Source: CAZYBU01 sp964645775 (lineage in GTDB: Bacteria > Spirochaetota > UBA4802 > UBA5550). From it: a stretch of 22,220 nucleotides of DNA. The notes beneath the pieces are model-generated. The model was not told where the DNA came from. It saw only the letters and a list, made by a program, of their open reading frames with translations, and searched no databases. Position numbers and translations under genes: made by a program. The number at the start of each line of letters is the position of its first letter. Position 1 is the stretch's first letter. Shown piece by piece: positions 14,412-22,220 of the stretch. The DNA is taken from assembly GCA_964645775.1 (NCBI GenBank), contig CAZYBU010000048.1, positions 1 to 22,220 of the forward strand. The letters are read 5' to 3'.

Positions 14412-15435
14412 ATGGAACGGTGATTCCGTCTCCATCCTTGATCAGAGGCTCCTCCCCCTTGAGGAGAAATATCATACCTACTACGATTACCTGGGGGTCG
14501 CGGTGTCGATCCGGGACATGGTTATCCGGGGCGCCCCGGCCATAGGTATCGCCGCCGCCATGGGGATCGCCCTGGCCGCGAAGAACCTCCAGGAGAAGGA
14601 TACGGGTAGCTTCAGGGAGAGGATGAAAGTGATTCTCGATTCCTTCGCGGAGACCCGTCCCACGGCCGTGAATCTCTTCTGGGCTATCCGCAGGATGAAA
14701 AAGATCATCGAAGAGGGTAAAGAGATCGAGGAGATACAAGGCCGCCTGGAAGAGGAGGCGAAGAAGGTCCTGGAAGAGGATATAGAGGCGAACCGGGCCC
14801 TGGGAAAGAACGGTTCCCGGTATATCGAGGATGGTGATGTTGTCATGACTCACTGCAACGCCGGTGCCCTGGCCACGGGAGGATACGGGACGGCCCTCGG
14901 TGTTATCCGCGCCGCCGTGGAGGAGGGAAAGAATATTCAGGTCTACGCCTGTGAGACAAGGCCCTATCTTCAGGGGGCCCGGCTTACGGCCTGGGAACTT
15001 TACCGTGACGGTATACCTGTCACCCTTATTACCGACAATATGGCAGGCCATTTCATGAAAAGCGGCGTTATTCAGAAGGTTGTTGTGGGAGCCGACAGGA
15101 TCGCGGCCAATGGAGATACGGCCAACAAGATCGGTACCTATACTCACTCCATCCTCGCCGGGGAGCACGGCATACCCTTCTACGTGGCGGCGCCGGTATC
15201 CACCATCGACCTGGAGACCGTCTCCGGGGAGAATATCCCCATAGAGGAGAGGAGCGTTGACGAGGTTGCCTTTGTGAAGACCGTCCAGATCGCGCCCGAG
15301 GGAATCTCGATCCGGAACCCTTCTTTTGATGTTACGCCGGCCTCGAAAATAGCGGCCATTGTCACGGAGAAGGGAGTGGTTGAAAACCCGGCCGATAATT
15401 CTGGAGAACTGAAAAGACTGGTGGAGGGTTCCTGA
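14398..15435 (+). CDS. mtnA: Methylthioribose-1-phosphate isomerase
   Basis: A 345-residue enzyme of the methionine salvage pathway, converting 5-methylthioribose 1-phosphate to 5-methylthioribulose 1-phosphate in the cytoplasm. It has the MtnA/eIF2B-like layout: RGAPAIGIAAAMG (about 43-55), the catalytic-cysteine block THCNAGALATGGYGTALG (about 150-167), and the catalytic-aspartate block VVGADRIAANGD (about 228-239) followed by NKIGTY. Length is typical. The ATG lies within the end of the preceding gene, with CGGAGAA 7 nt upstream, so translation is probably coupled. No other mtn genes are nearby. Proteins of this family can also serve ribose-1,5-bisphosphate isomerisation, but the motifs and length fit MtnA best. 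Confidence 0.94.
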   Translation: MYTIKWNGDSVSILDQRLLPLEEKYHTYYDYLGVAVSIRDMVIRGAPAIGIAAAMGIALAAKNLQEKDTGSFRERMKVILDSFAETRPTAVNLFWAIRRMKKIIEEGKEIEEIQGRLEEEAKKVLEEDIEANRALGKNGSRYIEDGDVVMTHCNAGALATGGYGTALGVIRAAVEEGKNIQVYACETRPYLQGARLTAWELYRDGIPVTLITDNMAGHFMKSGVIQKVVVGADRIAANGDTANKIGTYTHSILAGEHGIPFYVAAPVSTIDLETVSGENIPIEERSVDEVAFVKTVQIAPEGISIRNPSFDVTPASKIAAIVTEKGVVENPADNSGELKRLVEGS

Positions 15436-15466
15436 TAGAAAATAATTCCTCTCCACGGAAGAATTT

Positions 15467-16234
15467 CTAATTCATGACTCTGTGATAGAGGGTGATTATT
15501 TCCCACCCGTAGAAGAGGGCCACAAGGGCTCCCAGGGCCAGGAAGGGTCCGAAGGGAATAAAACTGCGGAGGCCCCGGCCCGATGCCACTCCCCATACTA
15601 TGCCGGTAAGGGCTCCCGTTATGATCGCCGTCTCCAGGGCCACAAGGGAAAGCTCGGTTCCAAGGAGAAAACCGAGGGCCACGGCCAGCTTTACGTCCCC
15701 TCCTCCGAAGGAACCTGGAAATATAAGCAGAATAACCACAAAAATACCTCCCATGAGAAGGGCGCCCCAGAGGCTGTTCACCAGGTGTCCTTCGCTCAGT
15801 ACCGGGTAGAGTGAGATCAGGGCAAGTATTCCCACAAGGGAATTGGGAAGCGTACGGGTCCTCGCGTCGATACAGGCAAGGGTCAGAAGAATGTATATAA
15901 TGAGCAAATAGGCCATGCCGGTGAGCCCTGTTCCGAAGAAGTGGGCCGCGATAAGGGCCGTGGCACCCCCCGCGATCTCCGCGAGAGGATAGAGTGGGGA
16001 GATCGGTTTTCCGCATTGTCGGCATCTTCCCCCGGCCAGGAGGTGTCCGGCCAGGGGAACCAGGAAGAACGGATGGATCGTTTTTTTGCAGTGAGGGCAG
16101 CGTGACCGGGTGGCCAGCAGTCCTTTGACCGTGGAGTACTCACCGCCGATTATTCGGAGGGCAAGGGTATAGAAGAAGCTCCCCCAGAGGGAACCGAATA
16201 AAAATATACCGATAGTAAGTGGAATGGATTGCAT
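15467..16234 (-). CDS. pilD: Type IV prepilin peptidase
   Basis: A 255-residue inner-membrane aspartic protease that cleaves prepilin leaders and N-methylates the new terminus. CPHC (46-49) and CRQC (71-74) form the zinc-binding cytoplasmic loop of the methyltransferase half. D123 in DARTRTLPN and D180 in GGGDVKL are the two catalytic aspartates. About seven to eight membrane segments are visible. The usual second residue block before the first Cys pair (N-W-P-S-R type) is replaced by a short LLATRSR, so methyltransferase activity is less certain. No pilin, GspE or PilC gene adjoins, so it presumably serves pilins or pseudopilins elsewhere. Its ATG at 16234 lacks a strong ribosome-binding site. 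It is convergent with mtnA and divergent from the Cache-like lipoprotein gene. Confidence 0.93.
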   Translation of the reverse strand: MQSIPLTIGIFLFGSLWGSFFYTLALRIIGGEYSTVKGLLATRSRCPHCKKTIHPFFLVPLAGHLLAGGRCRQCGKPISPLYPLAEIAGGATALIAAHFFGTGLTGMAYLLIIYILLTLACIDARTRTLPNSLVGILALISLYPVLSEGHLVNSLWGALLMGGIFVVILLIFPGSFGGGDVKLAVALGFLLGTELSLVALETAIITGALTGIVWGVASGRGLRSFIPFGPFLALGALVALFYGWEIITLYHRVMN

Positions 16235-16322
16235 GTCAGGTCCAGATAATCGACTGAGGGAAGAGCCGTCAAGCCATGTATTTACTGCTTTACATTCTGT
16301 TTTTTCTCTTCATCCTGCGGCT

Positions 16323-16760
16323 ATGAGACAATTTATGGGTGTCATTCTCATCCTGCTTTTTTTCGCGATCTCCTGCGGACGGCAGGTCCGTCCCGAGTAC
16401 GGCGCCATCCGGGAGGAGTTCGATCGCATAAGCCGCATGGTTGAGCAGGACCGTTCCCGGGTCCGGCGACTGGAGAACTACAGGGTGGGAGAGACAGGTT
16501 TCTTCTATATCATCGATCGCGAAGGCATCGTGGTCTTCCACCCGGAGGCGGTTCTCATCGGCCGAAGTTTCGGTTCCTTTCCCTTTGTGAAGGCCATCCT
16601 CGAGGAGAAGGAGGGTTGTCTGATCTACCGCGTCGGTTCCCGGCGGCAGGCCGTCCTCTTCGCTCACCTTAATCGAAGAGAGATCATCTGCCTAACCATG
16701 GAACTGAGTGAAGTCCATGGTGAGCTCCCGGCCTGCCGGGAGATAAACCTGGATCGGTAA
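16323..16760 (+). CDS. Cache-like domain lipoprotein
   Basis: 145 residues. The start MRQFMGVILILLFFAISC is a lipoprotein-type signal (C18 as the lipidated residue, AISC). Residues ~50-140 look like a single Cache sensor fold: GETGFFYIIDREGIVVFHPEAVLIGRSF is close to the typical strand-turn-strand block with an H-P pair. Cache domains usually sit in the extracellular half of chemoreceptors and kinases. Here no membrane helix or signalling domain follows, so this is a free, membrane-tethered sensor or solute-binding protein. No ribosome-binding site precedes ATG 16323, and a start upstream in this frame would run through non-matching sequence. It is convergent with the Ste24-type protease gene, ending 2 bp before that gene's stop. 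Confidence 0.65.
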   Translation: MRQFMGVILILLFFAISCGRQVRPEYGAIREEFDRISRMVEQDRSRVRRLENYRVGETGFFYIIDREGIVVFHPEAVLIGRSFGSFPFVKAILEEKEGCLIYRVGSRRQAVLFAHLNRREIICLTMELSEVHGELPACREINLDR

Positions 16761-16762
16761 GC

Positions 16763-18001
16763 TCATCCTTCCATCTCCCCGAGTCTTTTGATTCGTTTCA
16801 CCACGGGCGGATGGGAATAATGAAAAAAGACGCAGGCCGGGTGCGGGGCAGGATGGCTCAGGTGATCCGTGGATAGTCTCTTCAGTGCCCGGGCCAGGTC
16901 CTCACCCGAAGAAGTCTCGGCCGCGAAGCTGTCCGCCTCGAACTCGTTTTTTCGTGAAAGGGCGCCCGTGGCCACACCCAGGACCAGGGAGAGGGGCTGG
17001 TAGAGAAGGGCGAAGGAGAGCATCCCCAGGTGGATCCGCCATGAGTCGGCGCCCAGGGCCCGGGAAAGCTCCGGGCTCTCGATCACAAGGCTCAGGACCC
17101 AGAGGGTGACAAGCATGGTGATCGAGGAGAGGATGAAGCCCATGGTAATGTGCCTCTTCCGGTAGTGTCCCACCTCATGGGCCAGGATTGAGAGGACCTC
17201 TCCCGTCTCATGCTTCTCGATCAGGGTGTCGAAAAGGACGATCCGCTTTCTCGGGCCGATTCCGCTGAAAAAAGCGTTGCCCTTTGAACTCCGCCTGGAA
17301 CCGTCCATAACGGATACTCCCTTCAGGGGGAAACTGATCTTTTCCGAGTACTGCTCGATGGCCGAACGGAGCTCCCCTTCGGGCAGGGGAGTCAGTTTAT
17401 TAAAGAGAGGCACGATAACGCTTGTATAGAAAGTGGTGAAGAACAGTGTGACGGCCGTTATCATGATCCAGGCGTAGATCCAGTAAAGTTCCGGAAAGGC
17501 CCGATAGAAGATGATAAAACCGGCCAGGAGCAGTGAAGTTATGATAGCGGTCAGGATAAGGGATTTGATCCTGTCCAGGATAAAGGTCCCGGGCGTGGTG
17601 CGGTTAAAACCGTAACGCTCCTCTATGACAAATGTCGACCAGATGGAAAAGGGAAGGGAGAGGAGCATGGAGAGGAGACCGAGAAGCAGGAAAAAGAGTA
17701 TGGATGTCGCGACAGGATGGTCGATCCAGCCGGAAATCAGGCGGTCGATCCAGCCGAATCCGCCGGCCAGGAGAAAGATAATAAGAATGACTGTGAAGGT
17801 GGTGGAGGAGACCAGGGAAAGCCTGTCACGGTCCCGGTTGTACTCCCTGGATCGCTGGAATACTTCCCGGTCCATGTAGTCGGCCAGCTCGGCCGGCGGC
17901 CTGGAGGGCCAGGCCCGGTAGTTCAGGCGGTCCAGGATTGTTTCCAGAAGATATTCGGCGGCGATGATCCCGGCCATTACGTAGAGATGAATCTGTTCCA
18001 T
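16763..18001 (-). CDS. Ste24-like M48 family zinc metalloprotease
   Basis: A 412-residue integral membrane protease of the M48A (CAAX prenyl protease 1/Ste24) type. The zinc motif is HEVGH (275-279), with the third ligand in NEFEADSFAAE (about 364-374). The upstream blocks GSRRSSKGNAFFSGIGPRKRIVLFDTL (234-260; shown here only as a position) are typical of Ste24. Around seven hydrophobic segments are present (near 5-20, 65-85, 98-122, 147-167, 173-195, 285-308, 325-345). Bacterial members act in membrane-protein quality control rather than prenyl processing. The ATG lies 6 nt after GGGAGG. It is transcribed away from the CBS-domain gene on its 5' side, and the two start codons are about 110 bp apart. 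Confidence 0.92.
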   Translation of the reverse strand: MEQIHLYVMAGIIAAEYLLETILDRLNYRAWPSRPPAELADYMDREVFQRSREYNRDRDRLSLVSSTTFTVILIIFLLAGGFGWIDRLISGWIDHPVATSILFFLLLGLLSMLLSLPFSIWSTFVIEERYGFNRTTPGTFILDRIKSLILTAIITSLLLAGFIIFYRAFPELYWIYAWIMITAVTLFFTTFYTSVIVPLFNKLTPLPEGELRSAIEQYSEKISFPLKGVSVMDGSRRSSKGNAFFSGIGPRKRIVLFDTLIEKHETGEVLSILAHEVGHYRKRHITMGFILSSITMLVTLWVLSLVIESPELSRALGADSWRIHLGMLSFALLYQPLSLVLGVATGALSRKNEFEADSFAAETSSGEDLARALKRLSTDHLSHPAPHPACVFFHYSHPPVVKRIKRLGEMEG

Positions 18002-18041
18002 TGTTTACCTCCCTCTGACTGCTAACGGGAAGGGCCGTGGC

Positions 18042-18063
18042 GCGCAATTGTTTTTTCTTGCGC
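18042..18063. other. Inverted repeat in divergent intergenic region
   Basis: GCGCAA (18042-18047) and TTGCGC (18058-18063) flank TTGTTTTTTC between the divergent protease and CBS genes. It could be an operator or part of a promoter; TTGCGC could act as a -35, but no good -10 was found. Function unknown. Confidence 0.3.
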
Positions 18064-18113
18064 AACCGGGACTTTTTAGTCATTCTTGATCAAGTGAGCG
18101 AAAAGGAGGAACC

Positions 18114-18743
18114 ATGTTCCATATCTTTACAGCGGAAGGAATACGGCAGGACGCGACCCTGGAGATCATACGTCAGGAGTCGGCCAGGATGCGGGTGGAC
18201 CGAAAGGCCAGGGCAAGGCGCATCCTGAAAGAGGGCGAGGGAGGAGACCGGGAAAGCGCGGGCGGAGAACCGGTCATTAGCCGTCAGGCCGTGGAGGCCT
18301 ACAGGGAAGGCCTGGAATCGGGAAGCGAATATGTTTCCATATTCCATGTGGCTGACGTCATGAGCCGGCCCGTGGTGACCGCGGATCTCGAAGAGGAGCT
18401 GGCGGATGCCTGGAAACGGATGGTGGACGAAGAGATTCGCCATCTCCCGGTCATGGATCAGGGGAGGATGACCGGAATCATAAGTGACCGGGACATCCTC
18501 TACCGGACATCCTGGCTGGAACATGGGGAGAAGGAAGACCTGGCGGTAGGGGACCTGATGATACGAAATGTCATTGCCACCACGGCCGTGACCGACATAC
18601 GGCGCGTGGCCCTGGTAATGTTCGATAACCGGATACGGTGCATGCCGGTGGTTTCCCGGGGAGAACGTCTCGAAGGTATCATAACCCGGAGCGATATTCT
18701 CCACGCGCTGGTGCAGAGCCGGGAGATGAACTTCTGGGCCTGA
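18114..18743 (+). CDS. Tandem CBS-domain protein
   Basis: 209 residues. The N-terminal ~75 residues are charged and helical, without a recognised domain. Two CBS motifs follow: about 80-136 (VADVMSRPVVTADLEEELADAW to MTGIISDRDIL) and about 143-202 (VGDLMIRNVIATTAVTDIRRVA to LEGIITRSDIL). CBS pairs bind adenosyl ligands such as AMP, ATP or SAM and regulate other proteins. No enzyme domain is attached, so it is probably a stand-alone sensor. ATG follows AAAAGGAGGAACC with ideal spacing. It ends 1 bp before the convergent MaoC-type gene's stop. Its partner is unknown. Confidence 0.88.
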   Translation: MFHIFTAEGIRQDATLEIIRQESARMRVDRKARARRILKEGEGGDRESAGGEPVISRQAVEAYREGLESGSEYVSIFHVADVMSRPVVTADLEEELADAWKRMVDEEIRHLPVMDQGRMTGIISDRDILYRTSWLEHGEKEDLAVGDLMIRNVIATTAVTDIRRVALVMFDNRIRCMPVVSRGERLEGIITRSDILHALVQSREMNFWA

Positions 18744-18744
18744 A

Positions 18745-19215
18745 TCAGATATAGAACATGAAGAGCCACCCGGCTCTCAGGGCCGGCTTCTCCTCTCCCT
18801 CTATCTCAACCGTGTGGGAGGTGTTTACCAGTATCCTGCCCCCCTCTTTCTCTTCCACTCCCTCGAGAACAGCCCGGTCCCGGATGCGGGAACCGGCCTT
18901 AACGGGAGCTGTGAAACGGACTGAGTTGAACCCGTAGTTCACCGCCATCTTCGTTCCCTCCGGGACGATCCCCTTCCCGGAGCTCAGCCTGGTGAGAAGG
19001 GAAAGGGTAAGGAAACCGTGGGCAATGGGGGCTCCGAAGGGACCTTCCTTCGCCTTCTCCTCGTCCACGTGGATCCACTGTCGGTCTTCTGTGCATTCCG
19101 CGAAGGCGTTGATTCTCTCCTGGTCGATCTCGAGCCAGTCACTGGTGAAGAGCTCACTCCCCACCCGCTTTTTCATCTCCTCCAGGGAGAGAATTTCCAA
19201 ACTGCCGCTTGCCAT
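18745..19215 (-). CDS. MaoC-type (R)-specific enoyl-CoA hydratase-like protein
   Basis: 156 residues with the hot-dog fold of the MaoC/NodN family. The catalytic block DRQWIHVD contains D44 and H49, and GPFGAPIAHGFLTLSLL (57-75 region) completes the hydratase-2 signature. The C-terminal part, with strands such as GGRILVNTSHTVEIEG, fits the same fold. It would hydrate enoyl-CoA to (R)-3-hydroxyacyl-CoA, or act on a related acyl substrate. The ATG lies 6 nt after AGGAGG. It is 13 bp downstream of pheT on the same strand, so it is likely in the pheST operon, an unusual partner with no evident functional tie. Confidence 0.9.
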   Translation of the reverse strand: MASGSLEILSLEEMKKRVGSELFTSDWLEIDQERINAFAECTEDRQWIHVDEEKAKEGPFGAPIAHGFLTLSLLTRLSSGKGIVPEGTKMAVNYGFNSVRFTAPVKAGSRIRDRAVLEGVEEKEGGRILVNTSHTVEIEGEEKPALRAGWLFMFYI

Positions 19216-19228
19216 GAGAGGCCTCCTG

Positions 19229-21625
19229 TTATCGAAGGGTCAGACCCTCCTTCTCCAGTCCCTTGACGATGTTCTTCTGCAGGGAGTCTATCTCTTCCGG
19301 GGAGAGGGTCTTCTTCGGATCAGCGAACACGATCCGGAAGGAGAGGGACTTCTTCCCTTTGGGAATCTGTTCTCCGCGGTACTCGGAAAGGGTCGAGACG
19401 GCCTGGACCCTTTCGCCTCCCGCTTTACGGATGGTGTTCCTGATATCTCCGGAATAGCTTGTCTCTTCCGTCATGACCGATACTTCGAAGGGTACCGACG
19501 GGAACCTCTGGAGTACCTGGAAAGCGAGGGGCCGCCGTGGAAGGTCATAAAGTATGTCCAGATCGATGTCGAAGAGGGCCGCTTCCCCTTCCAGGTCGAG
19601 CCGTTCCCGGACGGCCGGATGCAGTTCAAAGATCAGACCCGTTTCCCTCTCTTCGTGGACTATTCTCAGGCTTCGGCCAGGATGGGCGTAGGGTGGAAGG
19701 GAATCCGTGGCCGGCAGGTACTCGATGCCTTCCAGACGAAGATGATCGACCAGGCGACGGGCCGCGTCTCTTGCCGGATAGAATATGGGAGATTCACATT
19801 TTCTCATGTAGAAGGCGCCGCAGACACGGCGGTTTTCCCGGGCCAGCTCCCTGGATTCGCGGCCGTTTTTCATGTAGGTCCGGCCCACCTCGAAGACGGC
19901 GAAGGCTTCCCTCTGTTTCTGGTTGATATCGAGATGTTCCATCATGGCCGGCACCAGACTCCTGCGCAGACGGTCCTGCTCGCTGGAGAGGGGATTGGCG
20001 AGATGAAGTTCCTTCTCTTCATTTATTCCCAGTGCCTCAAGTATCCGCGAGCCGGTGAAGGAGTACCCCCGGACCTCTACCATCCTGCCGGGGCCGGCCA
20101 GGATCTCCCGAACCTTCCGCTCGAAGAACCTGTAGTTGTTCTTCTCCGGGGTCTCGCAGACCACCAGGGGAGGGGTCGGTTTTATGCTATCGTATCCGTA
20201 GATCCGGCCTACCTCTTCCACGATATCCGCGGCTATGGAGACGTCACGGGTGGCCCGGTAATGGGGTACCGTGAGGGTGAGGTTTCCCCCATCCTGCTTT
20301 ATGCCGAAATCGAGGGACCTGAGTATGGAGATGATTTTCTCGTCCGGAATCTTCTCCCCCAGTTCCCTGCGGATACGGTCCGTTGTCAGGTCAATAACAA
20401 TGGTCTCGATGGGGGCGGGATAAGCGTCCAGCAGTCGAGAGGCCGCCTCCGCCCCGGGTATGATTTGCGTAATGAGTTCGTAACATCGGAGGATGGCCTG
20501 GACCGTCATCTCTGGAGAGAGGGCCTTCTCGAAGTGTACGGCGGCTTCGGTCCGCAGGGTGAACCTGTGGGCCGTCCGACGAATGTTGACCGGGTTGAAA
20601 TTGGCCGCCTCCAGTACGATCTCCGTGGTGTCGTCCTGGATTTCGCTGTTGCCTCCTCCCATTACCCCGGCCAGGGCTATGGAACCCTCACCGTCGGCTA
20701 TCACGATCTCCTCCGGGGTCAGTTCATGCTCCTGGCCGTCCAGAGTGGTAAGGATTTCTCCCTTAGAGGCCATGCGTACCCGTATTTCGTCGCCACGGAG
20801 CTTCTTCCGGTCAAAGGCGTGCATCGGCTCGCCCAGCTCGGCCATGACATAGTTGGTGATATCAACGATGTTATTAATCGGTCTCATCCCGATGGCGCTC
20901 ACCCGGGCTTTGAGCCAGTCGGGGCTCTCGGCGATCCGAATGTTCCTGACCACCAGTCCGCTGTACCTGGGAGCCTCGGCCGGACAGTCGATCGATACCT
21001 TCAGGTCCGATGATTCCGGCAGAGAGTTGAGCAGATTCATGTCTGCGGGTAAACGGACCTCCCTGTCGAAGAGGGCCCCGATCTCCCGGGCGAAACCGAC
21101 ATGGCTCCAGAGGTCCGGCCTGTGAGTGATTGACTTGTTGTCAATTTCAAGGAGGGTGTCGACCCATTCCGGAAATATCTCAGAAAGGGGCACGCCCACC
21201 GGAGTTTCGGGTGGAAGAACCATGATCCCGCTGTGATCGTCGGAGAGACCCAGTTCCCGTTCAGAGCAGAGCATACCGTTCGATTCCACTCCCCGTATCT
21301 TCGTCTTTTTTATGACGAAATCTTCTCCCAGGCGGGTCCCCTCCGGGGCCAGGGCCAGGATGTCATCTTCTTTGTGATTGGGGGCGCCGCAGACTACCTG
21401 AAGGACCCCGGAGCCCGTGTCCGAGTCCACCAGGGTGAGCTTGTCCGCCCCGGGATGAGACGACACCTTCTTCGCCCGGACGGTGATGATCTTTTTCAGG
21501 TGCTCGTTCCAGTGGACCACGGAATCGATTTCGGCCGTGGCCATGGTAAGCCGCAGGGCCAGTTCATCGGAAGGGATCCCCTCCAGGTCGACCATGGTGC
21601 TTAGCAGGTTACAGGATAACCACAT
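19229..21625 (-). CDS. pheT: Phenylalanine-tRNA ligase beta subunit
   Basis: 798 residues, the usual length. It charges tRNA-Phe as an alpha2-beta2 complex with PheS. Order of domains: an N-terminal tRNA-binding OB fold (about 40-150, VVCGAPN in it), B3/B4 editing and structural region (~210-380), B5 (~400-475), a catalytic-like core, and the ferredoxin-fold anticodon-binding domain at the end (~705-798, RFPSVPFEVSVM). Start ATG 21625 follows TTAGGGAG by 9 nt. The pheS stop is 12 bp upstream and the MaoC-type gene follows. Confidence 0.97.
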   Translation of the reverse strand: MWLSCNLLSTMVDLEGIPSDELALRLTMATAEIDSVVHWNEHLKKIITVRAKKVSSHPGADKLTLVDSDTGSGVLQVVCGAPNHKEDDILALAPEGTRLGEDFVIKKTKIRGVESNGMLCSERELGLSDDHSGIMVLPPETPVGVPLSEIFPEWVDTLLEIDNKSITHRPDLWSHVGFAREIGALFDREVRLPADMNLLNSLPESSDLKVSIDCPAEAPRYSGLVVRNIRIAESPDWLKARVSAIGMRPINNIVDITNYVMAELGEPMHAFDRKKLRGDEIRVRMASKGEILTTLDGQEHELTPEEIVIADGEGSIALAGVMGGGNSEIQDDTTEIVLEAANFNPVNIRRTAHRFTLRTEAAVHFEKALSPEMTVQAILRCYELITQIIPGAEAASRLLDAYPAPIETIVIDLTTDRIRRELGEKIPDEKIISILRSLDFGIKQDGGNLTLTVPHYRATRDVSIAADIVEEVGRIYGYDSIKPTPPLVVCETPEKNNYRFFERKVREILAGPGRMVEVRGYSFTGSRILEALGINEEKELHLANPLSSEQDRLRRSLVPAMMEHLDINQKQREAFAVFEVGRTYMKNGRESRELARENRRVCGAFYMRKCESPIFYPARDAARRLVDHLRLEGIEYLPATDSLPPYAHPGRSLRIVHEERETGLIFELHPAVRERLDLEGEAALFDIDLDILYDLPRRPLAFQVLQRFPSVPFEVSVMTEETSYSGDIRNTIRKAGGERVQAVSTLSEYRGEQIPKGKKSLSFRIVFADPKKTLSPEEIDSLQKNIVKGLEKEGLTLR

Positions 21626-21637
21626 ATGACAGACTCC

Positions 21638-22220
21638 CTAAAATTGTTCCACGAAGCGGACGTCGCCGCTTAAGAAATGACGGATATCATTTATGCCGTA
21701 GCGCATCATGACAAGGCGGTTCAGGCCGAGTCCGAAGGCGAAGCCGGACCAGGCATCCGGGTCGATCAACCCGAAACGGAGGACGTTTGGATGCACCAGT
21801 CCGCAGGGGAGGAGTTCCACCCACCCGGACTGTTTGCAGACCGAGCAGCCGGAACCTCCGCAGATAAGGCAGTGAATGTCAAGCTCGAAGCCGGGCTCCA
21901 CGAAGGGGAAGTAACCGGGCCGGAGACGGACCGTAACCTCCTGCTGGAATATCTCGCGCAGCAGTTCCTTCATGACGAATATAAGGTTGGATACCGATAT
22001 CTCCCGGTCCACCATCATCCCCTCCACCTGGTAGAAGGTGTTTTCATGGCTCGCGTCCGTGGCCTCGTAACGGAAGACCCGGCCCGGTCCGATGATCCGG
22101 AAGGGGGGCTCCATGCTCTCCATGCCCCTGACCTGTATGGCGGAGGTGTGGGTGCGGAGGAGATTGCCGTCCTCGGTCCAGAAGGTGTCCTGCATGTCCC
22201 GGGCCGGGTGGTGGGCCGGA
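21638..22220 (-). CDS. pheS: Phenylalanine-tRNA ligase alpha subunit, C-terminal part
   Basis: The gene enters from beyond the right edge, so only its last ~193 codons are seen and the 5' end is missing. The window's last bases encode PAHHPARDMQDTFW, the conserved HPARDMQDTF block of PheS. Class II motif 2 is GRVFRYEATDASHENTFYQ, and motif 3 is GFAFGLGLNRLVMMRYG. A Cys cluster CLICGGSGCSVCKQ, present in many bacterial PheS, lies between them. It catalyses phenylalanine activation with PheT, whose gene follows 12 bp downstream. Confidence 0.97.
   Translation of the reverse strand, partial: PAHHPARDMQDTFWTEDGNLLRTHTSAIQVRGMESMEPPFRIIGPGRVFRYEATDASHENTFYQVEGMMVDREISVSNLIFVMKELLREIFQQEVTVRLRPGYFPFVEPGFELDIHCLICGGSGCSVCKQSGWVELLPCGLVHPNVLRFGLIDPDAWSGFAFGLGLNRLVMMRYGINDIRHFLSGDVRFVEQF

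Noticed and set aside
14380..15456. 358-codon minus-strand frame
   Set aside because: Complete antisense overlap with mtnA, whose active-site motifs are clear. No ribosome-binding site or domain.
18992..21013. 673-codon open frame on the plus strand
   Set aside because: It runs antisense through pheT, which has full motifs and length. Lack of stops reflects the GC-rich codon pattern of the real gene.
1..22220. CRISPR arrays, insertion sequences, phage genes, tRNA or rRNA
   Set aside because: No regularly spaced palindromic repeats, transposase or integrase motifs, or tRNA-like folds were recognised. A covariance-model scan would be more sensitive than reading by eye.

Overview
The window is a chromosomal stretch of a Gram-negative-type bacterium, roughly mid-50s % GC by eye, with dense coding and no visible phage, IS, CRISPR or RNA genes. 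The gene set (orphan TrpB2, DUF134 plus DUF5320, a COG1237-type metallo-beta-lactamase-fold protein, a COG0523 GTPase, a Ste24-type M48 protease, RibBA, MtnA, a REC/HATPase protein) suits an anaerobic or facultative environmental bacterium such as a Desulfobacterota or spirochaete-like lineage. The sequence alone does not settle the lineage.

Layout. 1-650: no convincing gene; short structured repeats and a 7-bp tandem repeat. 651-2316 (+): a TrpR-type repressor and TrpB2, ending in a terminator shared with a convergent acetoacetate-decarboxylase-like gene (2374-3033, -). 3034-3422: mostly non-coding, with a terminator. 3423-3974 (-): what looks like the 3' remnant of a CoA-disulfide-reductase/rhodanese fusion gene. 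It abuts the consensus promoter of the DUF134-DUF5320 pair (4030-4724, +).

4812-10688 (-): a leftward cluster that I regard as the most interesting part. In transcription order it holds a FadR-type GntR regulator with its own promoter and operator-like palindromes. Next come a 59-residue protein carrying a twin-arginine motif but no hydrophobic region, an ~11-TM Trp/His-rich membrane protein of unknown family, and a MBL-fold protein with a Tat-like leader. A COG0523 metal-chaperone GTPase with an unrecognised ~290-residue N-terminal region and a small secreted protein end it. A plausible but untested reading is an envelope system in which a metalloenzyme is metallated in the cytoplasm and exported folded.

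10797-12173 (-): a PAS-PAS-GAF-like sensor with no output domain, divergent from ribBA (12251-13468, +). ribBA is followed by a response regulator fused to an RsbW-like kinase domain and by mtnA, tightly packed or overlapping. 15467-18743: prepilin peptidase (-), a Cache-like lipoprotein (+), a Ste24-like protease (-) and a tandem-CBS protein (+). 18745-22220 (-): pheS (5' end outside the window), pheT and a MaoC-type hydratase, spaced by about 12 nt each, consistent with one operon.
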